Origin: Melastoma dodecandrum
Taxonomy: Eukaryota > Streptophyta > Magnoliopsida > Myrtales > Melastomataceae
Reading direction: 5' to 3'
Assembly: GCA_029817715.1 (NCBI GenBank)
Contig: JARUPY010000146.1
Coordinates: 62,001 to 126,000, forward strand
DNA: 64,000 nt
Positions 1-11,185 of the stretch are shown here, piece after piece (the stretch's first letter is position 1; each line of letters begins with the position of its first letter). The translations under genes were made by a program, and so were the position numbers. The notes beneath the pieces are model-generated. The model saw only the letters and a list, made by a program, of their open reading frames with translations, was not told where the DNA came from and made no database searches.

Positions 1-594
1 TGTCAAAAAATTAAGAAACAATTGAGATACTTTGGCACGAAAATTACTCTAATATTCCAAAAATAATTAAAATTTTCATTAGAAATATAATTCATATAAA
101 TAGTACTCACAGTTCAAACAGAAATTTAGTTACCACCTAGTTCTTAATTTTTATACCTTGTTGTTTTTTCTGCGTTTTCTCCCGGGTAGACTTTCGTAAA
201 TATTTATTCCTATTGTTTTTTACTCTTTTTTTTCACGACTACCACGAATATTTTCTACGTATTACCAGAGAGATTGTAAGCAAAATGTTTTATTTAAGTA
301 TTACGCCATTTGGCACTTTGGGAACTCGGGGGGGGGGGGGTATTTGGAATTTTGTCATTTGGCATTTGGCATTTGCGTACGGCGTCGTTGCTCCCGGGGA
401 CAGGACATGGGTTTAATAATGGTGGGGGTTGGGGTTACGAAGAAGAAGAACAAGGGCTGACGGTTTGTTGACCCGCCGGCTTCCCAGACCAAGTAGGTCA
501 AATCCTCCACGCACACATCTCTTTCCCCTCCCCCATCATATAACTAACTGTTTTCGTTCCATCATCTCCCCCTTCTTCTTCCATCGTGTTCATC
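1..594. other. Intergenic and 5' flank of the IST1-like gene
   Basis: No gene is seen here. The stretch is AT-rich up to about 300, contains a run of 13 G at 328-340, and becomes pyrimidine-rich (CCCTCCCCC, CTTCTTCTTCC) just before the start codon at 595, as is usual for a plant 5' UTR. Confidence 0.5.
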
Positions 595-2337
595 ATGTTC
601 GACGGGTTGTTGCAGTCCAAGTTCCACAACAAGACGTACTCCTTCCTATCTCTTCTTTCTCCCACTGATGATGACGGCCTCCGCCGGTCTCCTTCTCCCT
701 CACTGTTTTTCTTTTATGTATGAATGCAGGAAGACGGCCTTAAAGACCACCGGGATACGACTAGAGGCAATCAAGAAGAAGAGGGCTGCCGTCGAACGTT
801 GCCTCGCCAAGGACATCGCCGATCTCCTCAAGAACGGCATTCGTTCTGACGCTTTTGGCAGGGTATTTTAATCCCTCCTCTCCTCTCCCTCTTGTGATGT
901 GTTCTTTTTTCTTCTCGTTTCTCTCCCTGAGGGATTGAAAGTCGCCATCCCTATTCGAACGCAGGCCGAAGGTCTTCTTGTCGAGCAGAACGTGACCCGC
1001 TGCTACGACTTCATCGATAAGTTCTGCCGGTGCATTTCCTCCTGTCACTTCTTAACTATGCCAAACCAAAGGTAGTTTGTTATTCGCGAGGAGGACGAGT
1101 TGCTGAATCTGGGTCTGCGATTCAACACGAGTCTAATTTTTCTTTTCGTGTCTTTCAGCAGTGAATGCCCGGAAGAGTGTAGAGAAGCAGTGGCTTCCTT
1201 GATGCAAGCGGCGGCGAGATTTGCAGATCTTCCAGAGTTACGCGATCTAAGGACGTTGTTTAGGGAGAAATACGGGAATTCCGTCGATGCATTCGTTAAC
1301 AAAGAGGTCTTCATCGCCATCCATCAAAATTACAGCCAAGTTCTCTCTTTTTTTAGTCGATATTTACCTGACTCCAGAACTTCTTCCGTCGTGCAGTTTG
1401 CTGCGAGGTTGAAGACGAAGCCACATTCCAAGGATGCGAAGCTTCAGTTGATGAGAAACATTGCTGTGGAGTTCTCGGTGGATTGCAACTCAAAGACCTT
1501 CGACCAGAAGATTTTCAACCAAAATCAGCCGAAACCAGTGAGGATTTAGATTATGACGCTACTGTCAGTATTCTTCACCCAAACTTTTGTGAGCTAAATT
1601 GAGTTTTTCGGCAGGCGGACGACAATCGTGAAAAGAAGCCTTCAAGCCCGAGCAAAGAAAGGGAAAGAAGTAAAAAGGACTCGAACTCATATCTTACTCG
1701 GAAGGTTTTAGGAGACGAGAAGGGAAAGTTGACTAGCAGCGGCGTCGAGCACAATGTGGCCACAGACAAGAAGGCCTGCAAGCGTAACGTATCCAAGCAA
1801 AGTTTGGGCTCCTCTTCTAGCCCGGCAGATGCAGACATGAAGCAAAATCGGTCATCCTCGTACAGGGAGATCACCCCTCATATGAAAAGCAAGTCCGGAG
1901 CATGTCGTCATGACGGAGTCGATTGTGTCCAAGATATGCCAAGGCCAAAGTCAGTGAGGCATCGGAAGTTGAAGCAGCCACCCAGTCATGAATCCAAACC
2001 TCGGGAAGTTGACGAGGAAGAGAAGATGATGGACAGGCTACTGCTGCATTACAGTAAGAAGCAGTCGCCCTACGAGATGGACAAGGTTAGGGGATCATTG
2101 AAGCCGCCTCATTCTCGAGCACAAGGACAGGGCCAGGAGGAAGTGGAGAGACCAGCAGCGGTGAGGCCATCGTCTCTGAGGCTCGAACCCGTAACGCCAA
2201 CAGATGCAACCGACAGTTCAAAGGGCCACTGCAGATCAGCTTCATTGCCGCCGCAGATGTTGGCAGGCCATGTTCACCCAAATCTACCAAATTACAGTGA
2301 CTTAGTGGAGAGGCTTGCCACCCTTAGAGGGCAATAA
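595..2337 (+). CDS. IST1-like protein (ESCRT-III-associated regulator of Vps4)
   Basis: Family role: IST1 proteins bind ESCRT-III and the Vps4/SKD1 ATPase at endosomes and tune multivesicular-body sorting. Exons by splice reading: 595-635, 730-862, 965-1071, 1159-1306 (acceptor could also be 1162), 1397-1537 and 1615-2337; they sum to 430 aa. The protein starts MFDGLLQSKFHNKTKTALK, the typical plant IST1 opening, followed by RLEAIKKKRAAVERCLAKD, AEGLLVEQNVTRCYDFIDKF and CPEECREAVASLM, which mark the helical IST1 domain (about residues 10-190). The remaining ~240 residues, nearly all in the last exon, are low-complexity, basic and Ser-rich. The extreme C terminus, LVERLATLRGQ, resembles a MIT-interacting motif (LxxRLxxL[KR]), the feature that lets IST1 dock on Vps4. 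No frameshift or stop is seen in the spliced model. It lies tail to tail with a Rab5 gene. Confidence 0.9.
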
Positions 2338-2666
2338 TATACTTCAGTACTCTCAATCTTTCGATACCTCGCTAGCCTGAAAGCACCGATAGCATATAAC
2401 TAGCACTGTCAGCATAGCACACTAATCACTTAGTGATATATACTCTAGGTGTTTGTGTCGCAATCTCTGTCGGAATCGAATGCTAAGATTTACTTCGACT
2501 TGCTGGAGATTTGAGGCCTTCTCTTCATGCATAGTGGGAGATGGAGCTGTACCAAGGCAATCTAGTAAGGATCGCCTTAAAGTCCAAATTTTCCTGGTTC
2601 AGAAGAAAACATATCTACAAATGGGAATCAGTGATATGGCGAAGAATATCGGCTCGTTCCTCTTCT
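2338..2666. other. Short intergenic space between two convergent genes
   Basis: About 330 bp separate the stop codons of the IST1-like gene (+) and the Rab gene (-). The space must hold both 3' UTRs, so overlapping antisense transcript ends are likely. No other gene is seen. Confidence 0.5.
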
Positions 2667-4686
2667 CTATACTAAGCAACAGAACCGTCGTCTTCTTTCT
2701 TCTTTTCCGTCATTCAGCTTCATCGCAGGACTCCTTATGGGTAAGGTTCGCGCCACCCTCTTCGCTGCAAAAATGTTGGCCAGAAGAATCCTGAGTGAAG
2801 AACGAAATCGCCTGATAAAAATTTGCTAAAACTTCTGAATGGAATTACTCGGAGCAATAGATACATTGTCATGCAGCAGGCAATACAGAGATTATCGAGC
2901 ACAGGGGGAATCATTCAGACAAGTGCTATTTACCTATCTCCAAGAAGAGGTCGTTGATATTTTGAGCAGTTTTAGCTGATGTCTCGACGAAGAACATCCC
3001 ATTTTCTTGAGCAAACTGCTCGGCCTCCTACATCAGGAGAGCGAGAAAAACAGTATAAGCCCCCTCCATAGGATATATTAACTACTGGAACTTTTGGGAG
3101 CAGGAATTACTGTACTGGCTACAGAAGTGCTAACCTCATTCTCAACCTCTCTCTTAGGGTACAAATCGGATTTATTGGCCACCAAAGCCATCACCATGTT
3201 TGGGTTCCCTGTGGCAACATAGTAAATTAAAAAACAAGCAAGGTCGTAACCATCAAAGCATCATGCGTTCAGCTAATCTCTAGGATGCACGGTATAACAG
3301 AATATGAGAAGCAGCTCTCTAACTTTAGTCTTTAGATAGCCGACCCATGAAAAGATGCAGAAAATGCCATACCTTGCCTCCGCAGTTCTTCAACCCATTG
3401 TTTGGCTCGAACAAAAGTGTGCTGGTACAAACAGGCAAAGATTAGGCAAAATCACATTGATTGCCAAATCAAGCAAGCTTCCACATTCTGGGCTAGGTGA
3501 ATACAGCAAATTTGATTCCGGAGGACAATTCAGTCTGATGACTAGATATAATGAACTAAATTATTCCCAGGAGACCAGTTTAGTTTATCCAAAGCCAAAC
3601 CATATTTATGATATAATCAACTTTCCTGAGTAGGCAAGATAAAGGAAAAGGCCACGATTAAGTTAATCGTGAATCTCACTAAACTTTTGTATTTTGGTTC
3701 TGAAGTTTGTGTCCATAGAAAGTCTACTAAACAAGGCTGGATCCCATCGAACAGTAATCTGCTTTGGCGTAATGAGTGACGATATCTGGGATCGATCTTA
3801 ACCGGCCTGGGACTGAGGTATTCTTTTCTGTCAATTTCCATAATACTTGCAGAATATGAAAATGGCATGCCCAGTGAGAGCTTCGGAGATACATACCACT
3901 TTGGATATGTCATATACAACAATCGCTGCCACTGCTCCACGATAGTACATAGGAGCCAAGCTGTGGTATCGCTCCTGTCCTGCAGTATCCCATATGTCGA
4001 ACTTGACAGTTGCTTCAGATAAAGACATGATTTGTGTGAAGAATGCTGCCCCGATCGTTGGTTCCTGATAGTAGGCACGTGTCATTCCTTTCACCGATGG
4101 AAACAACGCAGAATAGACCCCCGGACTTTACTGCGAGGGGCGATGAGCACGGACCTGGTTGTCGAAGAATTGGCCTTTGACAAATCTCAACACCAAACTT
4201 GTTTTCCCAGTTCCCATGTCGCCCAGAAGCACCTACAGGACGAAAGCAATAACATAACATGGCATTAGCAAAAACTCTTTGACTATGAGTTGAAGGGAGA
4301 TAGTACATCAAGCTGTTCGCAAGGCACGATGATCCGAAACATCCCCGTTCCAAGCGATTCATACACCACCCAACACAGCTATTTTGACCAGGGCCGCAAT
4401 CTTTGGCATGGCACGGAACTCAACCGAAACCCGACCGAGTCAATTTCTTCGGAGAATCACCATCCTCGCAACAACCATAGCTTAACAACTAACCATTCTC
4501 TCGGCGTACCACAAATCAACAACACTAGAGGACTTAGATCGATCAACAACCCCTTCAAGGCTCATTCAAGCCCGGCCAAAATCCACCTCGATCACAAAAG
4601 GAAGGATTGTCACCGGACAGAAATGAAGAAGGACGAGACGCACCCACCAGCTTGGCATTGATCATCTTGTTCGGCGGCCTAGCCAT
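2667..4686 (-). CDS. Rab5-type small GTPase (RABF2/RHN1-like)
   Basis: Small GTPase of the plant RABF2 (Rab5) group, which acts in endosomal and vacuolar trafficking. Exons on the minus strand: 4686-4648, 4232-4155, 4064-3897, 3421-3373, 3208-3135, 3027-2934 and 2764-2667; total 199 aa, the usual size. Visible motifs in order: N-terminal [14 protein letters not shown]-loop GDMGTGKT; effector region [11 protein letters not shown], diagnostic of Rab5; switch [25 protein letters not shown] for guanine recognition; ETSAK. The C terminus RRRRFCCLV carries two adjacent cysteines for geranylgeranylation. It is therefore a conventional prenylated Rab5 and not the N-myristoylated ARA6/RABF1 type. The start was chosen because the short first exon splices in phase onto [11 protein letters not shown]. 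The long intron 1 (4233-4647) and the region up to about 5000 probably hold the 5' leader and promoter. Confidence 0.93.
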
Positions 4687-6170
4687 CCCTTTTCCTTCGC
4701 CGAGAGGAAGATACTTTCACCCAAATGGCAAGAGGAGGAAAAAGAATAAAACCCATGTTCCACCCAGGAGGAGAAACATCGGGAGGCGTAAAAAATTGGA
4801 GTTGGATTTGGAACGGTAGGTTCTTTTGGGGATTGACCAGTAGGTTCTGTTGGTGGTGCTGAAAGAACCCCATCATTTTGACAGAGTGCAAGTGCTCCAG
4901 CAGCGCACTTCCCGAACCTCCACTTACGGGGCGATGACGCCATCCCAACTCCGAGGTTCTGGTCGGATGATGGCGTGTCCCTGTCAGAAATCGGACCCAA
5001 GTGAGTCTGGATAAAGTTCGTCGAGATTATTGGGCATGTTAGGCCATGTAGACAGCGTGATCAAATGGAGATCGATGTCGTGCTTGACAAAAAATCAGCG
5101 TATACATGATCATTGTTATGCGCTTCCATCGACCACCCCCCATTCCTACTACTACAATGCCATCCCGTGTACTACTCCTCGACTCCTGATCGGTTTGCAT
5201 TCCTGTCCCAACGATTGCGCATCATTGCCATCACGTGTGGTTTCCCTTCGCGTTGCCTCATACTCTATATGGCCATCCCCTCCTGACCTTAATATCTCGC
5301 GGCTGAAAGTAAACTCCCTCAACATCTGCACTGCGGGGCACCTTTCCTATATGTCGTTGGCTTTGACGGTTAAGGTGAGAACGATGACCTATATGCCATG
5401 GACTAGAGGACTGTCGACGTGGGGATAGGATTTAGAGGGCAAGTGCTTGGACATGTGAAGGCGAAGGACGGGCATCTGCAGCCCCTCGGGACATCGGATG
5501 TAAATGCTGACGTGGACGTCAACGAGGCAAAGGTGCTGAGAGTTGTGGCTTTTTTGCTCGAGGACTTGCTGAGGGGGAGCGTCCTGTTGGACACCATTAC
5601 GACAATCCTGAGGCCAACTGGTAGACTTGATATAAGTAGTGGCGACTGACTTCTTTGTGGAAGTATATCAAACTCGATCTTAATTCTTTGACAGGCCAAA
5701 CTATCATGCGAGTTGATAGTGAACACGAGGAATCATACAGTGAATCAATACGGAGAGACTCGTGTGCACTCACGAGTCAGGAATAAAAAAAAAACTAGAA
5801 TATGTTTGTAACTCAAAAAAATTTAAAAGACTGGGAGAAAAAAAGAAACAATTAAACAAGGAGAAAGATAAAAGGATGCTCCTTTATACGAGAGATGTGG
5901 GACAAATGAACATGGCCAAGTGGGCTCATGGGCTTAAGGCAAGACCCATTTGAAAAATAAAATTTTAAATAAATTCAACACTAAAGAACTTGGACCGGAG
6001 GACGGAGCTCGCGTGATGCCTATAGGACCTTATCGTCTTGGTTTGCTAAGAACGTTCCTCCAGATGTGTTGGCGTGAAAAATGTTGTTTCCCGCGATACG
6101 TGTCGAATTTTACAGTGAATGTGGTCGCCGTTAAAGTGAAAGTAAAAGCACTACAACAATACTAAATTTA
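4687..6170. other. Non-coding stretch upstream of the Rab gene
   Basis: The first ~300 bp are probably the Rab 5' UTR and promoter on the minus strand. Beyond about 5000, short open frames exist on both strands (for example 5419-5649 +), but none has a recognisable domain, a splice partner or credible composition. No gene is called. Confidence 0.4.
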
Positions 6171-6179
6171 CAACGTTTG

Positions 6180-7300
6180 GTGTTGTATACCGCGAAGTGA
6201 ATGAATACAAATATAACAAGTAAACAACAATATCGCAATTTAATACAACCATATGGGGCTTACAGCGTTACACTTACAGACATGACTCGGACGGGATAAC
6301 AACAAGAAAGGTCAGGTAACGCTTCACGACGGTCGGGGATGGACGAGAGGCGGTCGAGGCGAACTCCTTTCGTGGAATTCACCATGTGGAATGAAGGTAG
6401 CGACAAACGTGGACATTAAGGGCCTGAGGCTCACCCTTGTGGTGGGTCGAAGGCGGGATTTGATCGTCAAGGGCCGGAGGCTCATCCTGACGGTGGAGTG
6501 ATGCGGAATTCAATCGTCAAGGGCCGGAGGCTCACCCTGACGGTGGAGTAAAGCGGAATTTTGGTGTCAAGGGCCGGAAGCTCACCCTACTGTGGAAGGA
6601 TGCCAAGGGCCGAAGGCTCACCCTGGTAAGGTAAAAGTAAAAGGAAAAGGTAAAAGACTTAGAGTCTGTGTTTGTGTTTGTCGTTGTTGTTGTTGTGTTG
6701 TCTGTTGCGATCCTTTTATAGCTCAGGATCTTTTGGCTGCAGTTACTCAGCAGATTCAAGATCTTCTTGCATCGTGTTCACGATGTCCCTCCTATTTTGT
6801 AGGAGACAAGCGCGGCCTATCTCAATCCTCTCTTCCGAGCTTGCCACGTGTTCTTCTCTTTGATCGTGGCTTAGTTGTATGCTTAAAAGTGTTCTTGGAT
6901 CGTGGTCCAATGAGACTCTCGAGCGTGGTTGGTGTTAACTCTCGAGCTCAGCAGCTGCTTCTCAGCAGTCTCCTCTCGAGCGCTCAAGAGCTGACTCTCG
7001 AACGGGACGCTTCCGGTACTCGAGCGTCTTCTCGAGTACCATCTCTCTAGGCTTCGTGTGTTCTTTGCTTTCGTTATGTTTTTTTTTTGTACTTCTTTGC
7101 CAAGAATGTTCTTTGCTAAGAACGTTATGTTTTTCGTTATATTAGTGAGGTGAGGTTTATGTGACGTTAAATGGCTGTATAAGTGGGACCGAGAAATCGG
7201 CCGCCACACGCTAAACGGTAAATGAAGGATTATTTTGATTGAATTACACCAAAAGGAAACGCAACAGAAGCAAGCACGGGAAGCTAGCTAATTCATGGCA
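6180..7300 (-). mobile_element. LTR-like repeat block, minus orientation
   Basis: Read on the minus strand this block has the layout of a plant LTR. A TATA box (GCTATAAAAGGATC, near 6711-6725) is followed by an A/C-rich leader (ACAACAACAACAACG), then a tandem array (6420-6635) whose reverse complement contains AGGGTGAGCCTCCGG. A related motif, AGTGAGCAACCG/GGGTGAGCCACCG, follows the TATA box of the plus-oriented block at 7382-8430. The two blocks therefore look like members of one repeat family in opposite orientation. No coding domains, clear ends or target duplication were found. Confidence 0.35.
6410..6640 (+). repeat. Tandem array, ~60-bp unit, core GGGCCGGAGGCTCACCCT
   Basis: Four to five imperfect copies of a unit around GTCAAGGGCCGGAGGCTCA, CCCTGACGGTGGAG and a spacer GCGGAATT. 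Copies start near 6417, 6466, 6517, 6567 and 6601; the last is shortened. The middle two are almost identical. Confidence 0.75.
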
Positions 7301-7381
7301 TGTCGATCAAAGGGAAGTTCACAGAAACTCGAAATTTTGATGAAAGACCAGATCAAAGTGCCAAGAACTAAACAAACCTAA

Positions 7382-8430
7382 TGTTAACTGGGAACACTGT
7401 GTTGACATGCGATTACCATGATGGTTATCTTGGACCAATCTTGGGCCTAACTCTGACAAAAAGCCTATAATAGGCGCGAAGCCCATGACAAGGTTGAACG
7501 CACCAGGCCTGCGTCTGTAGTCTACACGAACTATATGGCAAAGAAAGTCTACAGGGGCAGAGTAGTAACCCTGTAATCAGGGAAGTCTACGAGCCTGTGC
7601 CTGCAAAGGACACGTGTCAAAGGGAACGGTTCCATAGCCTCGAGATAAATGGGACTTGCAACCCACGCATATGCAAGCACACGTCTTAGAAGACAATCAA
7701 TTAAACTCGAAGTCAGAGGAGTCCACGACCCACGATTACACGAATGGAAGTCAGTCGACTCTGAGATTCTTGAGGGTGGTTGAGTCTGGAAGATCTTCAG
7801 AAGGTCGTAACAGACTGGGTATAAAAGGGAGAGTATCTCCCTCAGAGAAAATCACGATCAAATCAGTCAACAGAAGCTTATCTTGCTCGTCACCCCTTAG
7901 TTTAGTTGTTAGGATTCCCCGACCTGGGCGAAACCCCTAAGGTTTCATTGGACTTCACCTCCACCATCAGAGTGAGCAACCGTAGCTCTGGTAACAACTC
8001 TCCGCCTTCGACTCCAATGCCAGGACGAGCAACCGTAGTCCCGGTACACTTCTCCGCCTTCGACACCGCCACCAGGGTGAGCCACCGTAGCCTTGGTATC
8101 CACGTCCGCCCCTACATTCGACCATAGCCCGTCCACCAAGCCCAGCAGCTAAGTCCTGCCACCCGAGGAGTGCAAGTTTACAATACTCTGCCACCAGGTC
8201 CACGGCTACGCTGACCAGATTCTCGAGTCCGGAGTGCCCAGCGTCAAATCCACAACCTCTTTCGCCGTTCAAGTCTACGTTCCCGCTCCAAGTCTACGGA
8301 GCACAGTAGCCAGTCTACGACTTCACCACCGTCCTTATTTTTATTTTTATGACTGTAAGCTTTCTTTACTTTGTGTAAAAACATTTGCATTCAATCATAT
8401 TTCTTCAATTACTTACTGGCGACCACATCT
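7382..8430 (+). mobile_element. Partial LTR retrotransposon: LTR-like block plus primer binding site
   Basis: Starts around TGTTAACTGGG, has a promoter-like TATA box (GGGTATAAAAGGGAG, about 7817-7831), a leader, and a ~53-bp degenerate tandem repeat (copies of GTGAGCAACCGTAG near 7972, 8025 and 8077). Near 8418 follows TGGCGACCAC, which is complementary to the 3' end of plant tRNA-Arg(UCG) plus CCA and so is a credible primer binding site. No gag or pol follows; the GET2-like gene begins within 100 bp. The LTR end and any target duplication could not be fixed, so this is a truncated remnant. Confidence 0.45.
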
Positions 8431-8528
8431 ACAATCCCTGTGAGTCTTATTGCCAAATATTTCCGACGTGATCCGTTTCCTACGCGAACACACTGGGAAG
8501 AAAATTCGGATTTGTTAACGGCAGCATG

Positions 8529-9364
8529 CTACATGAGGCAGAGACTGCACATAACAATGACCATATATACGCTGCAATCGATGAAGACTCCGCTCACTGT
8601 CTGGTATGCTACCAAACCTCTCTCCAGAAGCTTCACCGCTCCGTCCCAGTTCTGACTATCGTCCTGGGGCGATTTCCCATCCTCCTCTTCTTCCGTTGCC
8701 TCAGCCAGGCTCCTCTGTAGATGAAAGTGCATCCGCAGTCCCATGATTGTGGCATCAGTAAAAAACAACAAGTACAGAGGCCTAGACGAAACGAATCCTC
8801 CAGATTTCCCGACGGCATTAGATGAGACGACCATGACCGCTATGGCGAGGGCGGAGAGCGCTCGCATGATCTCGGACTCGAGGATGCATTGATTAATCCT
8901 CTTTGAGCTGAAGAAGGTCGGTGGAGGACGAGGGTGCAATCTCGAAGGTTTTACTGATCTCTGGTGGCTCTTATCGAGAACAATCACTCGAGACTGATCC
9001 TCCTTATGGATTTCCCTGCTTCTCTCTGGACTCGCGACGAAATCCTCGTTCCTCGGCAGCTTAGCGGTACCTTCCCCCTCAAAATGTCCTGGCAATGCAG
9101 CAAAACACGAACACGTCCCATGTCAGTCAGTATGTTTCCATATGAAAACTAAAAACAAGAATGGTGACATGGGATCGAGGCATGACCCTTGAAGTGATCA
9201 AACTCTCGATTATCCCCGTCAGAAACGGGTGACGAATGGGGAAGCTGAGGGGAGGGGAGGTTCGGCGTTCGGCCAGTGATGAGGGCGATGCGATCGGAGC
9301 TGCGGTCGACGATCTTCCGCCGCCTCACCTCACGGGTTCTCTTCTCCTTGGTGTCGATCTCCAT
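8529..9364 (-). CDS. Three-TM protein with RRRK-type N-terminus, GET2/CAML-like candidate
   Basis: Two exons, 9364-9187 and 9088-8529, splice in phase (AAG G|GA CAT) into 245 aa. The N terminus is highly basic and cytosolic-looking (TREVRRRKIVDRSSDRIAL). A Ser/Pro/Arg-rich linker follows, then three hydrophobic segments: about residues 138-158 (MRALSALAIAVMVVSS), 166-182 (RPLYLLFFTDATIMG) and near the C terminus (GVFIDCSVYMVIVMC). This matches the architecture of ER receptors of the GET pathway (yeast Get2, animal CAML, plant G1IP), where a charged N-terminal helix recruits the GET3 ATPase and three TMs pair with GET1 to insert tail-anchored proteins. The assignment rests on architecture and the RRRKI motif only; another plant three-TM family remains possible. 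It stands head to head with the OVATE gene, 506 bp between start codons. Confidence 0.6.
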
Positions 9365-9870
9365 CGAGGGTCACCCCTCTTCTTCACCAAAAAACCAACA
9401 AATCCAGTTCTGTTGGGTCAAAACAGAAACCAGAGAATTGTTCGGGTGAGGAAGAAAAATCCCTCGAACAAACCAAACCAGGGAAAAATACGACCAGATC
9501 AGAAAAGTGACACCGCAGAATCCGTTCCTTCGTTTCTTTCTTTCCTCCTCTGTTTCGGACAAGTACCGGCGTGGCGCTCAAAGCATTTGAACATCTGCCT
9601 GGGCCTCCCCTCGCCTCTGTTTTAGCAGCGGACGATGTCGTATCAGCTTTGCTCCTGATATTGGGCCGGAAGCTGTGGCACAAGCCCATTCAATCGGAAG
9701 CCCAATTGAGGGCCTACTCAACCAATCCCATTAAGTTGACGACGAGCGGTTAAATTGATTAATTAATTAATCAAATCAATGTGGTGTATGTTTCAAAAGC
9801 GTTCGAGTTGTTATAAGATTAGAGAAAAATCCATCCCTCAGATTCACGTCGGTTCCAAGGTTTTTCCACC
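9365..9870. promoter_or_regulatory. Shared head-to-head promoter region
   Basis: Divergent promoter space between the GET2-like gene (-) and the OVATE gene (+). The two start codons are 506 bp apart, so regulatory elements are probably shared or interleaved. Pyrimidine-rich leader-like tracts lie on both sides. An AT-rich palindromic stretch (TTAATTAATTAATTAA) lies near 9757-9772. Confidence 0.4.
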
Positions 9871-10719
9871 ATGACGACATCATCAAGCAAAATGCACAAG
9901 AAGAAGCTTCAGAAATCACTCCAAGATTACCTCCCCAAGATCAAGAGGTCCCCGGCTCCGTCGCCTTCAAGGAACTGGATCCTGTCCCGGTGCAAGCACC
10001 CGAAAACCCGCTCCTTCGCCATCGACCAGAAGGGGAGTGACGGCCAGGACGTCGGCAACGATGGCGCGGCGACCCTGGCGGACGTTGACAGGTTCCTGTT
10101 TGAAAACTTCAAGTCTCTTTACTTGAAGGACGACCGGGACGACGTCGGGGAAGTCACGAGACATGGGACAAGGAAACAGCAGGACGAAGGGGAGTGCCAT
10201 GCCTTCAATGACGTCGTCCTGTTCGATTCCCCAAGGCTGATCTATCCCCCATTGAACCTCCGCGGGTCGAAGCGTTTCTTCGTAGCCCCCGGCTCAACCG
10301 GCTCCCTGATTGAGGAAGCAAGGACCAGCCTCACAATGTCTGAGGACGTGGGACCGAGCACGGCCTCATTGAAGACCAATTCCGTCGCTGCTCCCATGAC
10401 CTCAGGCATCAAGCTACCGGAGGACTGCATCGCGGTCATTAAGAAGACTTGGTGCCCGTACCGGGATTTCAAGTGCTCCATGCAGGACATGGTGGAGTCG
10501 TGCCAGGGGAGGGGCGTGGACTGGGAATTCATGGAGGAGATGCTCCTCTGCTACCTGGGACTGAACGACAGGGATTCGCACGAGCACATCCTCAGTGCGT
10601 TCGTCGACCTCGTCATCTCCCTCCGTCAGGATTCGGACAGCAGGGCGGGGGTAGCGTTGAGGTCACGGGACGTTGTTCGTAGAAGCAAGCGGGAGGAAGG
10701 AATCACGAAGAAAGGGTGA
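9871..10719 (+). CDS. OVATE family protein (transcriptional repressor)
   Basis: Single-exon gene of 282 aa, as usual for OFPs. The C-terminal OVATE domain is clear at about residues 185-245: LPEDCIAVIKKTWCPYRDF, then SMQDMVES, WEFMEEMLLCYLGLN and HILSAFVDL. The N terminus (KKKLQKSLQDYLPKIKR) is basic and may serve as a nuclear signal. The middle is unstructured and Ser/Asp-rich. OVATE proteins act with TALE homeodomain and TRM proteins to repress growth genes and set organ shape. The start is the first ATG in the frame, with a good context (CCACCATGAC). The third codon positions are strikingly GC-rich compared with neighbouring genes. No defect is seen. Confidence 0.92.
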   Translation: MTTSSSKMHKKKLQKSLQDYLPKIKRSPAPSPSRNWILSRCKHPKTRSFAIDQKGSDGQDVGNDGAATLADVDRFLFENFKSLYLKDDRDDVGEVTRHGTRKQQDEGECHAFNDVVLFDSPRLIYPPLNLRGSKRFFVAPGSTGSLIEEARTSLTMSEDVGPSTASLKTNSVAAPMTSGIKLPEDCIAVIKKTWCPYRDFKCSMQDMVESCQGRGVDWEFMEEMLLCYLGLNDRDSHEHILSAFVDLVISLRQDSDSRAGVALRSRDVVRRSKREEGITKKG

Positions 10720-11040
10720 AAGAACAATTTTTGAACTTAGTCGTTCATGTAACGCAGTCGCAAAGCAGAAAGGCTTTTGGGTCAAACGTGGGAATCAGTG
10801 CCGAGTTATTCCCCGTTGCGACGAATATTAATTATATCAACTTGCGTGTAATTATTCTCCTGGGGTGGTGGGGGGAACTGCTTAATTTCCTTCGGTTTTC
10901 GTGTTGAATGAGAGGATTCGCAAGGGTAGACTGTCCGCCGGATGTTTCCTCCCAATCCCGACGCTAGGAATTGGGCCAAAAATGAAGCCCAATTAAATTA
11001 AAGGCCCAAGTCGGGTTCGGAATTCCGGCCCGTTGCGAAC
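10720..11040. other. Intergenic between OVATE and Hsp70 genes
   Basis: Contains the OVATE 3' UTR and the distal promoter of the Hsp70 gene. No gene or clear repeat is seen. Confidence 0.5.
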
Positions 11041-11049
11041 TAAGCAGAT

Positions 11050-11061
11050 CTTTCTAGAAGC
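11050..11061 (+). promoter_or_regulatory. Heat-shock-element-like site upstream of the Hsp70 gene
   Basis: CTTTCTAGAAGC contains the core inverted pair TTCnnGAA (11052-11059), the basic heat-shock factor unit. It lies about 130 bp upstream of the putative 5' UTR intron. Only two adjacent pentamers are clear, so its strength as a heat-shock element is uncertain. Confidence 0.35.
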
Positions 11062-11185
11062 GGGAGGGCCGATCTCCCTAGACCGCCTCGCCTCGCCTCG
11101 CCTCACAACGCGCCTACACTTCTCTCCCCAAATATATTACGAACTCCACACCATCGACAGCGCATATATTCCCCGCCACTATAAC

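Noticed and set aside
328..340. Run of 13 G (and 14 G at 23287-23300) as possible G-quadruplex elements
   Set aside because: Single homopolymers without further G-tracts; length is unreliable in sequencing.
5403..5726. Overlapping frames on both strands (107 and 76 codons)
   Set aside because: No recognisable domain and no exon context.
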